From Augochlora pura (Eukaryota > Arthropoda > Insecta > Hymenoptera > Halictidae), in assembly GCF_028453695.1 (NCBI RefSeq), contig NC_135775.1, positions 9,006,046 to 9,070,045 on the forward strand: a stretch of 64,000 bases of DNA. The letters run 5' to 3'. The notes beneath the pieces are model-generated. The model was not told the DNA's origin and did not search any database. It was given only the letters and a program-made list of their open reading frames with translations. The translations under genes and the position numbers were made by a program. This document shows, in pieces, positions 1 to 10,064 of this stretch (its first letter is position 1; every line of letters starts with the position of its first letter).

Positions 1-24
1 CGTCATCGCGACGAACCTCCTCCT

Positions 25-46
25 CCCCCCCCCCCCCCCCCCCCCC
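25..46. repeat. poly-C tract, 22 bp
   Basis: An uninterrupted run of 22 C preceded by a C/T-rich lead. Runs this long are prone to length error in assembly, so the exact count is uncertain. Confidence 0.9.
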
Positions 47-1508
47 GTCCGGCCCGCATATCAAATAATCAAAATTGTAAAGCGTGCACCACAACAGCAC
101 GGCGAGAAACGAAACAATCGGCATCTGTTATAAATATCAAAATTTGACGCGCTCCGCGATATGTAATTTTTCCTTTCCTATTTTTCGAATTATTTCGACA
201 GGCATTTACTCATTGGGCCGTTCGGTTTTCATCAGTTCGTAATGAAAGCATTTTCATAAACTACGCTGGAATTTATTGTATTGTGTGACAAATTTAAAGA
301 AAAAAAAAACTTCTCACATAGCACGTTGCGATGGGAACAGGTATAAAAGAATTTTTAACATTCAAACTTTTGCTTTGACTAGAATTAATAAAATTTAAAT
401 ATAAAAGATTTTTCATAAGAAGAACAAATATTCCTTTGGAAAGTAGTTTTTTAGATTAATTGTAGGAGATGAAATATTTTTTAAATATTAGTAGATGAAA
501 TAGGAAACTATGAAGACATTAAAAAAATAGACAAATATAATACTGGTTGCTCTTGTTAATTTATTTCTAATAAGTCTAATAATTATTATTAAATATTGTT
601 GTCATACCGTTCACTGAATAGTATCCGGTATTTTCAACAATGATAGACTATTTTTCCAACACTCGATAAAATATCTGTCACAGAGAAATATTTATGTGTT
701 CAAATTCCATTCAGAGCAGTACTTCCCTTCGCTAGTCCGCGCAATGTTTTTGGAAAAACTTCTGTGGTCGATGTTTCAAACAGAATCTATCGATAGTTCT
801 GCAACTTTTTTCGATGCGCGCCCTCAATTGAGAAATTACTTGGGAACACATAGCGTCGGAATGCCGCGGACAAGTCTCGCATGAAATATAAATTCCGTAT
901 CGCCGAAGCGCCAGGTCCCCGTCGGATGAATCGGGGCGTCTTCACGCCGGAATTATTCCGGTCACAATGAATCGCATGGCGAATTGCGAGAATCCCCCTT
1001 TTGAACTTCGTTGCATCGTACGAGCCCCCGGGAACAAAGGGACATTTCTGCACAAAGGAGCCAGCAGAGAGCCCGAACCTTCTCCCTCTCTCTCTCTCTC
1101 TTACTCTCCCTCTCTCTCTCTCTCTCTACCTCTCTACCGCTCTACCCCTCTCTCTTTCCATCTGCTTCCCTCTATATCCCTTTTCTTTGGGGCTCGGTGA
1201 CTTTGGGGTGGAAAAACATTTACCCCCGAGCCGCTGAATCGACGAAAACATCCGACCGGTCGAAGAACCGATTAACGCGCCCTGAGACGATTTCGTGATC
1301 GGCGTGGAGAGACCGTGATAAAATCACGATTATTACACCCAAACTAACAATGAAACGAAACTCTATTATATTTCCTGAACATTGTTAACGGGCACAAAGC
1401 CTGCTCGAGTTTTCCATGAGCTCGCACAAACGATGTCATTAAAAAAATAAATGTGGCGCGAGCGTTTAAAACTGGCCTGTGCCTCTCTTCTACGACTCTT
1501 GCTTTTAA
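47..1508. other. AT-rich spacer grading into a GC-richer stretch; no gene seen
   Basis: Positions 47-700 are AT-rich with no repeat I recognise. From about 880 to 1300 the sequence is GC-richer and contains an interrupted (CT)n block at 1081-1160. Frames through that block encode only Ser/Leu runs and are not credible proteins. Confidence 0.6.
1081..1160. repeat. interrupted (CT)n microsatellite
   Basis: About 80 bp of CT dinucleotides with several CCC, TAC and TTA interruptions. It sits in a GC-richer block, as most GA/CT tracts in this window do. Confidence 0.9.
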
Positions 1509-1744
1509 CCCCTTGACGTACCATTTTCTTCACAGTCACTGCGATTAGGAATATTTCAATCGGCACAATTTCTTAGAAGGGACAGAACATTAATGTTTAT
1601 TCCGCGCCTGAATTTACACGTATGCTTAAATATTAATAACAACGGATTAGAATTCTATTCCAATTTTAAAGAACATCCATATTTAATTATTTATTACTAG
1701 TAATTTCCATCACTGTGTCGGACTCGTCAAAGTACGGCAAGGGG
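1509..1744 (+). mobile_element. TTAA-flanked miniature element, class B (copy B1)
   Basis: The 236-bp element is bounded by TTAA at 1505-1508 and 1745-1748. The left end starts CCCCTTGACGTACC and the right end, read inward, starts CCCCTTGCCGTACT, so the termini are inverted repeats. The interior carries an AATTTCTTAGAAG motif shared with B3, B4 and B5 and no coding potential. Near the right end GACTCGT survives as one arm of the class B/C palindrome; the other arm has decayed. The TTAA duplication and CCC start fit the piggyBac superfamily; non-autonomous mobility is inferred. Confidence 0.85.
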
Positions 1745-1848
1745 TTAATCGATACTTTAATACTTGGAATATGGAATGATTTATACTTTCAGTCCAAGAC
1801 ATTAGAAATAAATACAACCAAGTCTATAATTATGAGAATGATGCTTAA

Positions 1849-2166
1849 CACTTTCCAATTATCAATACGACATAAAATAACAATTCTTGACTGAAAAAGT
1901 AGTAATAAAAATTAATGTAAGCTAAATATTGTAGATATTGCAGAATACATGTAAATTATAATAAAAGTCGTAAGATTAAATGACAACGTGATAGCGTTGT
2001 AAGTAAGAAATTTTGTCATAAGGTTCAGAAACCTAGCAGGTGTACAAAGTGAACATTTCCTACACTTAAATATAAATAATTACGGATTATGTCGAGTGGC
2101 TTATTCTTTAATCCAGCATTGTTATATATGAAACTTTTATTCGCCTTGGTATTCTAGCGCAAAGGG
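1849..2166. mobile_element. possible TTAA-flanked element, right end clear, left end weak
   Basis: The right end reads GCGCAAAGGG followed by TTAA at 2167-2170, a typical terminus for this window. The best left partner is TTAA at 1845-1848 followed by CACTTTCC, which matches the inverted right end only loosely (a shared CTTT and an AATAC further in). It may be an eroded copy, or a lone right end with no partner. Confidence 0.4.
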
Positions 2167-2170
2167 TTAA

Positions 2171-3320
2171 ATATTCAATTATCGACGTCGCATTAGTTGA
2201 GCAAAAATGGCCACACGTTTAATTGTTTACGACGCCGGCAGTTTAATTAAGATCCGTCCAATTTATTCGCTCCGCGCGACGCCAGGAACGGCGGCGTCAA
2301 TTTATCGCGGGTTTTTGTTAATATCTAAGGCGTCGCGATCCCCATGCATCATTGCAGCCGGTGTTTTGCTCCCGATATCTCATTTCGAGGCGGGTAGACA
2401 CGGTAGCGAGCGACGCGTTTTACGAGACGCGACGAGGGTTCCTCGCGACCGGATATAAAGTCTAATTTACGCCTGCGTGTTTTGCGCAGCGACGGCGGCG
2501 GCGGCGGCGCAGGCGGCTGGAAACGATACCGTCGTAATCCGGGATTATGGCGGCGATTCTCGGGCAAAGGGTTAAGGAGCCATCGAGAACGAAGGGATCG
2601 GAACCGGGTCCGTGGGCCAAGGATCGCGTTCCGAAAACGAGCGTCGGGGATAAATTGAGCCCGCGATGATTGAAAGACGAGCAGTTACACCGGCGTCGGA
2701 TAAAGCGGCCCCCGGGCCGAATCCAATTTTCCACTTTGCTGTGCTTCGGCGACCGGTCTCGCGGAATTTCACGTGGAACCGTCCCACTGATCACGGCGCG
2801 GAGACAAACACCGGAGGAAAATAAAAATCGTTTACGGCGTATCACGGCGCTCGTCGGTCCCGCTCGCGCGTTTAGATTCCTCATCAACGGCAACGGACTT
2901 CTTGGAACCGCTGGCCCGCGCGCGCGCGCGCGCGTTCACGGACGGAATTTCTCGGGAGAGAGATTCGAATGGACGAACGCGACGGTGCCGCGCGCGCGCG
3001 CGCACCCCGAACTGCGGACTTCTCGTGTTTTTGTTGGGTGCGCCACCCCGAATGTTTGACTGTAATACCGGTGCTCCTGCGGGATATAAAATTCCATTTT
3101 ACCACTGTTTCTCTGGATTCGACGATGACGAGATCGACTCTCCGAGTTTATGGCGTGATTCCGGGAGCGGCGGGGAGATAACGGAAGTAGATAAGTGCGG
3201 ATACGTATGTAGGATTGGTAGAAATTGCTCGAAATTTTATGGCGGCGTTTTGGGATGCTCCGTTTATTGGAATTCGCGCGAAGAGCAAGTTACTGGAACA
3301 AGTTGACAAAAAGTGTGCCG
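2171..3320. other. GC-rich island, no gene seen
   Basis: A GC- and CpG-rich block with a (GGC)n stretch near 2493-2509, two alternating CG tracts and an isolated GGGCAAAGGG-TTAA terminus ending at 2571. Frames of up to 143 codons exist on both strands but overlap each other, are Arg/Pro-rich and match no family I know. Regulatory DNA is possible but not shown. Confidence 0.55.
2917..3003. repeat. two (CG)n tracts
   Basis: Alternating CG runs at about 2917-2934 and 2989-3003, separated by a unique stretch. Survival of uninterrupted CpG runs argues against strong methylation-driven CpG loss here. Alternating CG tracts can also adopt Z-DNA. Confidence 0.85.
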
Positions 3321-3925
3321 TGTTGCAGAGATAAAGATCTCATGGCGACTTTTGAATAATTTTGGATGAATATTAGTAATAGATCAATATTAATAGAATT
3401 TTCGAACGTGTTAGTTATGGGGACCTGTAAAACAGTATTTTAAAATTTTTGTTTCGGAATCAACGAAAATAATTGAACAAGTACCATGTTTTCCGTTTAT
3501 TTTGTCGTTATAATCAGTTGAAATTTCAGCAATTATTTTTCTAATTAATTGTCTAGTAAATTAGTCTTTCCGGTGTTTAAAAAGGAAAATTCAAGTCATT
3601 TGATCCAATTTTAACGACTTAATGAATTTTAAAAGTATATGAATACTTCTCGAAGCTACTGTATAGTGTATGTTAGGCTGCAGTCTTGTAAACTTAACAA
3701 GGAGTGGTTTATCAAAAATTTATGTTCTCTAATGTCATTTTATTTGCGACATATATTTCTCAAAAATGATATTCATAAATCGTCATCACATTGACAACAG
3801 GTCATAAGTTATTTTATGATTACATATATTAACTTATTATAATAATACAATAAATATTAGGTACATACAAAATGTATTGTTTTCTTTCTTTTCAAGAGCA
3901 GATACAATTTTCCGGTAGACCTAAT
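3321..3925. other. AT-rich spacer
   Basis: AT-rich DNA without convincing frames. It contains one copy of a dispersed repeat near 3548-3614; nothing else was recognised. Confidence 0.6.
3548..3614 (+). repeat. dispersed repeat with GTCTAGTAAA core, copy 1
   Basis: Contains GTCTAGTAAATTAGTC, then a block ending GATCCAATTTTAA. The same order of motifs recurs at 4119-4184 (GTCTAGTAAACTAGTC ... GGTCCAGTTTTAA), and weaker copies lie at 10000-10064 and 58471-58500. Origin unknown; no transposon family was recognised. Confidence 0.6.
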
Positions 3926-4090
3926 ACTTCTTGAGTGTTGATTCTCTCGTTTTCGACTGAGTTCGCGGAAGGTTATCGCGAACCGCTCGCATTTCGTACA
4001 TATCAAGAGCGAGTACTCTCCCGACCCTTCGGGGGCGATCTATTTCGCCGCATTGTCACGATCGAGGTGCCATTATCGCGACGACCCTCG
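3926..4090 (+). repeat. structured dispersed repeat, copy 1 (three stem-loops)
   Basis: Shares about 150 bp, with one short indel, with 15122-15275. Three stem-loops are visible: GTTCGCG (3961-3967) with CGCGAAC (3977-3983); CCC-TTCG-GGG at 4025-4034; and GTCACGATC (4055-4063) with TATCGCGAC (4074-4082), nearly complementary. All three positions can also pair in the second copy. This suggests an RNA-derived repeat such as a SINE or a small structured RNA pseudogene, but I do not recognise the parent RNA, and no tRNA-type A/B boxes are evident. Confidence 0.55.
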
Positions 4091-4118
4091 AATGAATAAC
4101 AATAAAAAGTATTTTAGT

Positions 4119-4184
4119 CGTTGTCTAGTAAACTAGTCTCCCTGTCATATAAAAACCAATTCCAGTCCCTCGGTCCAGTTTTAA
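4119..4184 (+). repeat. dispersed repeat with GTCTAGTAAA core, copy 2
   Basis: A diverged direct repeat of 3548-3614, about 575 bp downstream. It ends exactly at the TTAA (4181-4184) into which class A element A1 is inserted; the matching TTAA in copy 1 is at 3611-3614. Confidence 0.6.
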
Positions 4185-4396
4185 CCCTTTGCACTTGAGC
4201 GGTGACTCCGAGGCACCACTAAAATCGTTGCACCACGTTCCAAAATAATTTCTATACATATTATCAAAGTATACATTTAAAAAATCACAAGATTCAATTT
4301 TACATTTATAAAATGAATTTTCTCACAAAAAATAGAAATACAGTAAGTCAGAAAAATTGTCTTAGATTTACAATTAAAATATCTTCTCTTATCTTA
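4185..4396 (+). mobile_element. TTAA-flanked miniature element, class A (copy A1, right end eroded)
   Basis: Starts CCCTTTGCACTTGAG directly after TTAA (4181-4184). Sixteen bases in lies GGTGACTC-C-GAGGCACC (4201-4217), with arms complementary at 7 of 8 positions. The interior TTAGATTTACAATTAAAA segment matches the same part of A3 and A6. The right terminus should resemble GAGTGCAAAGGG but has decayed; TTAA at 4397-4400 is the likely boundary. No coding potential. Confidence 0.7.
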
Positions 4397-4400
4397 TTAA

Positions 4401-4889
4401 TATAATTTACCAAAAAGACACTTCTTATGACTTTAAATGATCGTAATTGTAATGTGTGCCACGATTAATACATACATTAGATAAATAACTTATAAATATA
4501 TCTTTACGATCTGAATAATCATAAATTAAAAAAATTGCGACCTATCATTTCGACGAGTTCCTTAAACCTACTATTAAAACGTGATTGAATTTTAAAAAGC
4601 GTTCGAACACAGTCGTCCACCGTATATTCATATATTCGTACATTTGGCAGCATACGTATGAAATCTTCATCAGGAGTCTGTAAAACAGCGCGAGGGGTTG
4701 GCAGAGGCATTTCCAAGTCGCGCGGAATGAAAATAATTTGCGGCCGGATAGGAAGTCGCGGTAGCGGCGTTGTTCGCGTTCGATCAATCACAGACTGGGG
4801 GGGAACAATATCCTGGGAAATCCGTGGCCGTAGGACCCTCGTGGCCCTCGCGGGATAAAAACACGGCGCGCGACAACGAGAGAGAGTCT

Positions 4890-4952
<63 letters not shown>

Positions 4953-5773
4953 CGAGGCTCGCATATTTACACGAGGAACTTGTTAATGCGACAGCGGCCA
5001 TGGCCGCCCGGCGCGAACGGGGCTTAACGGGAACAACGGAACTCGAATGGAACAGGAAGCAGCCGTTTCCATGGACACGGCCGTATTGGCTTAGGATCGG
5101 CTTTTCTCAGGCTGCATTTTCATAGCGCGCCGTATGCTTTGTCACGGGCGGATGCGAATCGCGCTGCGCGGAGCGGGTTGCACGGCCGCGTTTCGAACAC
5201 GGTCGTAGTAGCCCGATACACCGTAAACTTCTGACTAATTACGAAACGGATTCCGCGTTCATCCGAGCCCGTCACGCCCGTCCCGCATAATGATTTCGTT
5301 TCGCCGACTTGTTATCGTTACTTTGCGGAAACGGCGAAGGGGGGGGGGACGCGAGTCTCCGCGTGGATTTCGTGGGATCATTCGGTTTAGAATCTGTTGC
5401 CGAAATGTTTCGCGAGCTGCAGCTCGGTTAGAATTGTTTCGCCGCGATGATCCATTGTGCCGGAGATTCCGGCGAACGCGCGGCGGAGTGAATATTTGAA
5501 AATCATCGAGCCGTATTGTCTGATGTTCAAACAATGACTCGTTCGAACACGCGCGATTTAATCCGGGGGAGTTTCGTTTCTGGGTCTTGGAACCGGGCAT
5601 CTCTCAGCTCCTTTTCGAAGAAAACGAGATGGATCGTTTAACTTTTCGATCGCAGGTCCAGTTTCACACAAAGTATACAAGTTACATTTTCGTTGGTAGC
5701 CTCATAATAATAAGTGTGTATCCTAGACAGACGATATATATTTATTTTTAAATATTTTTCATAGGTAACAAAT
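4401..5773. other. AT spacer followed by GC-rich island; no gene seen
   Basis: AT-rich to about 4640, then a GC-rich island to about 5640 holding a 59-bp (GA)n tract. The 160-codon minus-strand frame at 4519-5001 is largely the microsatellite read as Ser-Leu and is rejected as a gene. The island edge to AT-rich DNA near 5640-5700 is sharp. Confidence 0.55.
4891..4949. repeat. (GA)n microsatellite, 59 bp, uninterrupted
   Basis: The longest perfect GA tract in the window, preceded by a short imperfect GA run. Such tracts can bind GAGA-type factors in insects; binding here is untested. Confidence 0.95.
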
Positions 5774-5777
5774 TTAA

Positions 5778-6076
5778 CCCTTTGACTACTGTTGGCGCCT
5801 ATTGGCGTCTGAAACATGTTGGCTTCCTGGTACTGTAGGCTCCAATAGGCGTCCAGATGAAATTTCGCCCCCGTTTATTATTAAATTTGATTAATTATAC
5901 ATTGTGTAATATTTATGTTATATATTGTAAAAAAAAGCTTAAAATTATTGTCCACTTCAAGTAACGTTGGTTTAATGTAATAAAATTCAATATATTGAAT
6001 ATTTTAATACACTTCCTCAGAACTGCATGTCTAACGAAAAACTACGGCCAGGCCAAAGACTGCCGTAGCCAAAGGG
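5778..6076 (+). mobile_element. TTAA-flanked miniature element, class F
   Basis: The 299-bp element lies between TTAA at 5774-5777 and 6077-6080. Termini are CCCTTTGACTACTG and, inverted, CCCTTTGGCTACGG. Sixteen bases inside the left end lies GGCGCC-TATT-GGCGTC (5794-5809), an imperfect palindrome with the GGCGCC core seen in class A. A related inverted block (GGCTCC-AATA-GGCGTC) follows about 40 bp later. AT-rich interior, non-coding. Confidence 0.8.
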
Positions 6077-6080
6077 TTAA

Positions 6081-7139
6081 TTCTTAATTTGGGTTCCTTT
6101 TTGAATTTTTTAATATCAGGTTTTACAAACATTTGTATTTGCCCAGCAAATTTATCACACTACAGTAGAAACTTCGTATTTTTCGCACAGTACGCCTAAT
6201 TGTTCTGTTCTGCATTGTAAGTGTTAGGATCTGTAGAAAAACTATAATGTGTCCAGGAAGATCATCTTAAAAAATATGTTGAAGAAAGTTGATCCTATCT
6301 GTTGAACCTCAAGTGTTCGCCTGCGCTCAGAAGGAAACAAATTTTTCGAAACCGAAAGCATAGGACAGTGTTGTTCCTACGAGCGCAACATTAATGCGAG
6401 CAAAAACACTTTTATCCTTAATTCTTCATTTCGTGCATTTCCGAAACGTTTTTAAGTCGAATTACGTTGGCAAGAAATCTTGCGGGTTTATTAAAAAAAA
6501 AAAAACATCTGCACGTCAAGTCAGCTCCACGAGGGATTTATGTCCTCGCAGTCTGTAGGCGGCATTTTAAAAGTCAGTGTTCAAAACATTCTCAATTTTC
6601 CTGGCCGTTTGTATCGAATCCGCCCTCGGCTTTCAACGGCGTTGATCGGCATCGCCGTGTATCGGTTTTCAAGGCACGTTGGAAAAGAACGATGGCAAAT
6701 TTAAATAACAATGTAACGAAATATCGATGAGACGTGCCGGTCCGAGCGGCTCGATGCCCGATTATCCGCCGGAATTTCAATGTCGCCTCCACGAAGCTTC
6801 GGAATGGAACACAGGGGCCGTGGCTCGTTTGGAAAGTGGCGAGCGCCGTTACCGCTATTAATTCGAATCCGGCGGAGTAGCGTGGAGAAAAAAAAGGGGG
6901 CGAACGGGGACGGACCGGGTCCACCGGCGAAATAACCATTTAATCCGTGAGAAACGAGCGCTTTGAATATCGCGGGCGTAACAAGCGCGACCATCTCGAA
7001 CACGCGGGAAAAAAACCTCGAGACCCGGGCGCGCTCGCTTTAATTATGAAAATTACTTGCTCGAATAAAATAACGCCGGGGAATAGGTGAAACAAAAAGC
7101 AAGCCCGCTACCTCGTCGCCTTCCCAGGAGAGTGTGTGT

Positions 7140-7180
<41 letters not shown>

Positions 7181-7511
7181 ACTCGTGCGGCCGCATATGT
7201 TTCGCCGGTTTTATCAACCGGAACACGCGCGATTCGCATGCTTAATTGTGTACACGGCCTGCACGCCGGCTTTATAAATATTCCGGCGACCGAATTCAGC
7301 TCGAGCGAAACCACAATTTTCTTCCGCCGGCTACGGTTTGAAGATAAATCACCGGATTTCAAGATGCCCGATTTTATCGCGATGATTGAAATTGTTCCCT
7401 ACGTTCAGTCGATGTTTCGTGACTGTAAGGTCACAATATCTAATAGCTAGATTGCAACTTTGTAGTATTCAAATCAGTTTTGTAAATTACAAACGCGCAA
7501 TTTATCTTTTT
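6081..7511. other. AT spacer, then GC-rich island 6590-7390; no gene seen
   Basis: No recognisable element in 6081-6590. The island at about 6590-7390 contains a GT-then-GA microsatellite near 7131-7174. Frames of up to 115 codons overlap on both strands without recognisable domains. Confidence 0.5.
7142..7174. repeat. (GA)n microsatellite preceded by (GT)n
   Basis: GT repeats at about 7131-7139 pass directly into an uninterrupted GA run, a compound microsatellite inside a GC-rich island. Confidence 0.9.
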
Positions 7512-7553
7512 ATCACGTAAGACTTATAAGAATCCATGAATTTATCATGTAGG

Positions 7554-7755
7554 ACAAATAATCTTTGCTTAATAAGTAGCACTTTTAAAAAGCAATTTCG
7601 CTTTCGTCCATACCGGGAAAAGAAATATTGTTTATTATTTAAGACAAATCACGTAAGACTTTTGTCTTAAATAATAAACAATATTTCTTTTCACGGTATG
7701 GACGAAAGCGAAATTGCTTTTTAAAAATGCTACTTATCAAGCAAAGATTATTTGT
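7554..7755. repeat. near-perfect foldback: 94-bp arms, 14-bp loop
   Basis: Arms 7554-7647 and 7662-7755 are inverted copies with only three mismatches by my alignment, around the loop 7648-7661. The loop sequence ATCACGTAAGACTT occurs identically at 7512-7525, upstream of the left arm. No TIR or target duplication typical of a named DNA transposon is visible. It could be a foldback MITE, a recent inverted duplication, or an assembly fold-back artefact. If transcribed it would form a long hairpin RNA. Confidence 0.9.
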
Positions 7756-9999
7756 AAAATAAGGGTAAACATAACAGAGATATCCCTTAGCTAGTGAACA
7801 GCATAATCTCTTAACAACATGGTGAAAATCGAAATTAGTATTTAATGTTGAAATTGTATGTAATATATGACTGCTCTTTATTGGAAGATTTTCATAAAAT
7901 CTGGATAAAGGTATATTTTAATTCGAACATATTATAATATTTACACTTCTACGTCACATATAATATTATTTCAGCAAATGGCCTCTAGAACGTAATAACC
8001 CTTCGACAGATAAAAATATTTTATTACCATGTAATCGGTTACCAATACTATTAAATTTATTAAAACACAAAATCCTTAAATATCTGAATACCAAAATAAA
8101 TGTAGAGCCACTCTAGGATAAATGGCTCATGTTTTTCGCGTCGAAGGTTCCGTATCATCGCAAGCTCCCTTTCCTATTCAAAAATCTTCGAACCACATTT
8201 CTAGTCACAAAGGGAAGAAGAGCGCCGTCGTAACGCAAGTCGCAGCAGTTTAGGAATCCGCGTTCGCTGATATCTCCGGCGCGGCGTTCCCGGTTCTCGA
8301 TGATAATGACCACATTCTACGACCGTGGTTCGCGAAAAGACGAACGATTGATTGCTCGTAATAGGCACTTTGTGCCTCCTACACAGCGTATTTATGGGCC
8401 CGGCCGGCCATAAAAGTGCTCGCGATTCGAGTCACCGCGAAATTATGAACCCTGTAAATTTTATAAGTGGCCCCGTTCTTATTCTTCGAGGACTAAAAAA
8501 TGGCCGCTCGTTTCTGGTTCGCGGGGATGTTACACGGAAGCGTTACAGAACTTCCTCCTCCGGTCGTTTCGGTTTCGAAAAGTGAATTCGAATACGTTAT
8601 TATCCGGGATACCACGACGAGCCACGGGAAATAAGTGGAAATCGATGGGAGCTCGTACAAGGGGCCGATTTACCGAGAATATAAAATAATCGAGCTTTAC
8701 TTTAACTTCGCGCAATATTGAGTCAGACTAAATTCAAACTTGAAACGTTCATACAGAGCGTTATCTAGGTTCTATAGACTTTCGCACCTGCTGTACATCG
8801 TCCGCTAGCCGTTGCACAATCTCCAGACTTTCTCGTCCGCGTTAATAAAAGGTTCGAGAACTTCTAGGTGATTCTGAATACCGTTCACGCTGTCTGGTGA
8901 ACTCTAATATTCTTAGCGTATACGCTGAAATTCTCTTTAACTGGCGACGATAAATCTGTGGCTACAAGAGGAAAACTTGAGCGAAAACATAGGAGATGCG
9001 GCGTTTTTCCTTGCAGCCACAGAAATTAATATTTCATGGGACCGGTCAAAACGACGGGATCGATTTTCTTTAAATTACGATTATTAGCATTTTAAAGTTA
9101 AAACAGTATAAAAATACATTACTACAGTCGCAGCAATTACTTCTGAACTAAAAATTGGAGAAATCGCCGATCAAATATTTGTAAAATTCCTTGCCAAACG
9201 ATTCAGAAATTACCGAATGAAAAGAATCGGATATTGCACGAGTTCTGCTGCTAAAAAGCTGCTCAGTTGTCAACGATGTCATCTGGGTATCAAAAATACG
9301 AACAACCACGATCCGACGCTCGCAAGTTTCACGAGTTCTGAGTGCCGCGAGGGACAGGCGATCACGACCGTGTTCGATCGACTGGTCGAATCTATGGAAG
9401 GCAGCGGCGCGAGATCGTCGCCGAGCCCGCAACAGCAACTGCGCCGTTGATTAACTCGTTCCGGGATCCGTGATGTCAAAGGGTTAATGAAGGTCGGCGA
9501 CGAAGACCCACTGCATGACACTCGAGCCGGTGGTGACGTTCCCGCGTCAGGAATCTAGCATCGAGCCTCTTACTCGAGCATGACTTATCGTCGTCGAATG
9601 GTTCATTGTCAACGAACGCATTCGCTACGGCTGAACGAGCCGATACGACGTGTTGGTTCATGGCAGCCGGCGATCCGTAGATACTGCTGTTCGAGATCGA
9701 TATCGACGACATCGCTGAGATATCGGTAAGTACAATTTAGCTCGGGCGCTTCGTTCGTGGGAAACGCGACACGTGTGCCTTCGATTTGTATCTTTTTCGT
9801 AGCGAACGGGAGATATCGTTTCCTACAGCGACGTGTGAAATGAAATGAATCCAATGTCAATGAAATTTTCAACGTGTTTGTAAGTTAATTTATTCTTTAA
9901 ATTATCATCACAAGCTCAAATACAAAATTAGAAAACGTACCTTTCTTATCTTTATTATATTTACCTATTTACCTTTCTTATATTTTTTGCAAATATCTT
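7756..9999. other. mixed region with GC-rich blocks at 8200-8900 and 9220-9740; no gene called
   Basis: AT-rich to 8100, then GC-richer. A GTAAGTAC donor-like motif follows a GC-rich block at 9726. An isolated CAAAGGG-TTAA terminus lies at about 9477-9487. Overlapping frames near 9150-9870 have no recognisable product. Confidence 0.45.
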
Positions 10000-10064
10000 T
10001 TTAGTGATTATCTAATAAACTAGTTAGTATGAAGTGAAAGAATAGCTCAATTATTTAATTTTAA
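10000..10064 (+). repeat. dispersed repeat with CTARTAAACTAG core, copy 3 (diverged)
   Basis: Carries TTAGTGATTATCTAATAAACTAG followed, after about 40 bp, by an AATTTTAA end, the same order as at 4119-4184. More diverged than copies 1 and 2. Confidence 0.4.

Noticed and set aside
3548..4184. LTR pair (direct repeats about 575 bp apart)
   Set aside because: Only about 65 bp is shared, ends are not TG...CA, and no primer-binding or polypurine site is visible between; further copies at 10000 and 58471 make a dispersed repeat more likely.
4519..5001. 160-codon minus-strand frame
   Set aside because: About a quarter of it is the (GA)n tract read as Ser-Leu; the remainder resembles no protein and overlaps AT-rich DNA.
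8830..8900. tRNA-like GGTTCGAGA motif
   Set aside because: No matching acceptor or anticodon stem could be formed; I saw no complete tRNA cloverleaf anywhere in the window.
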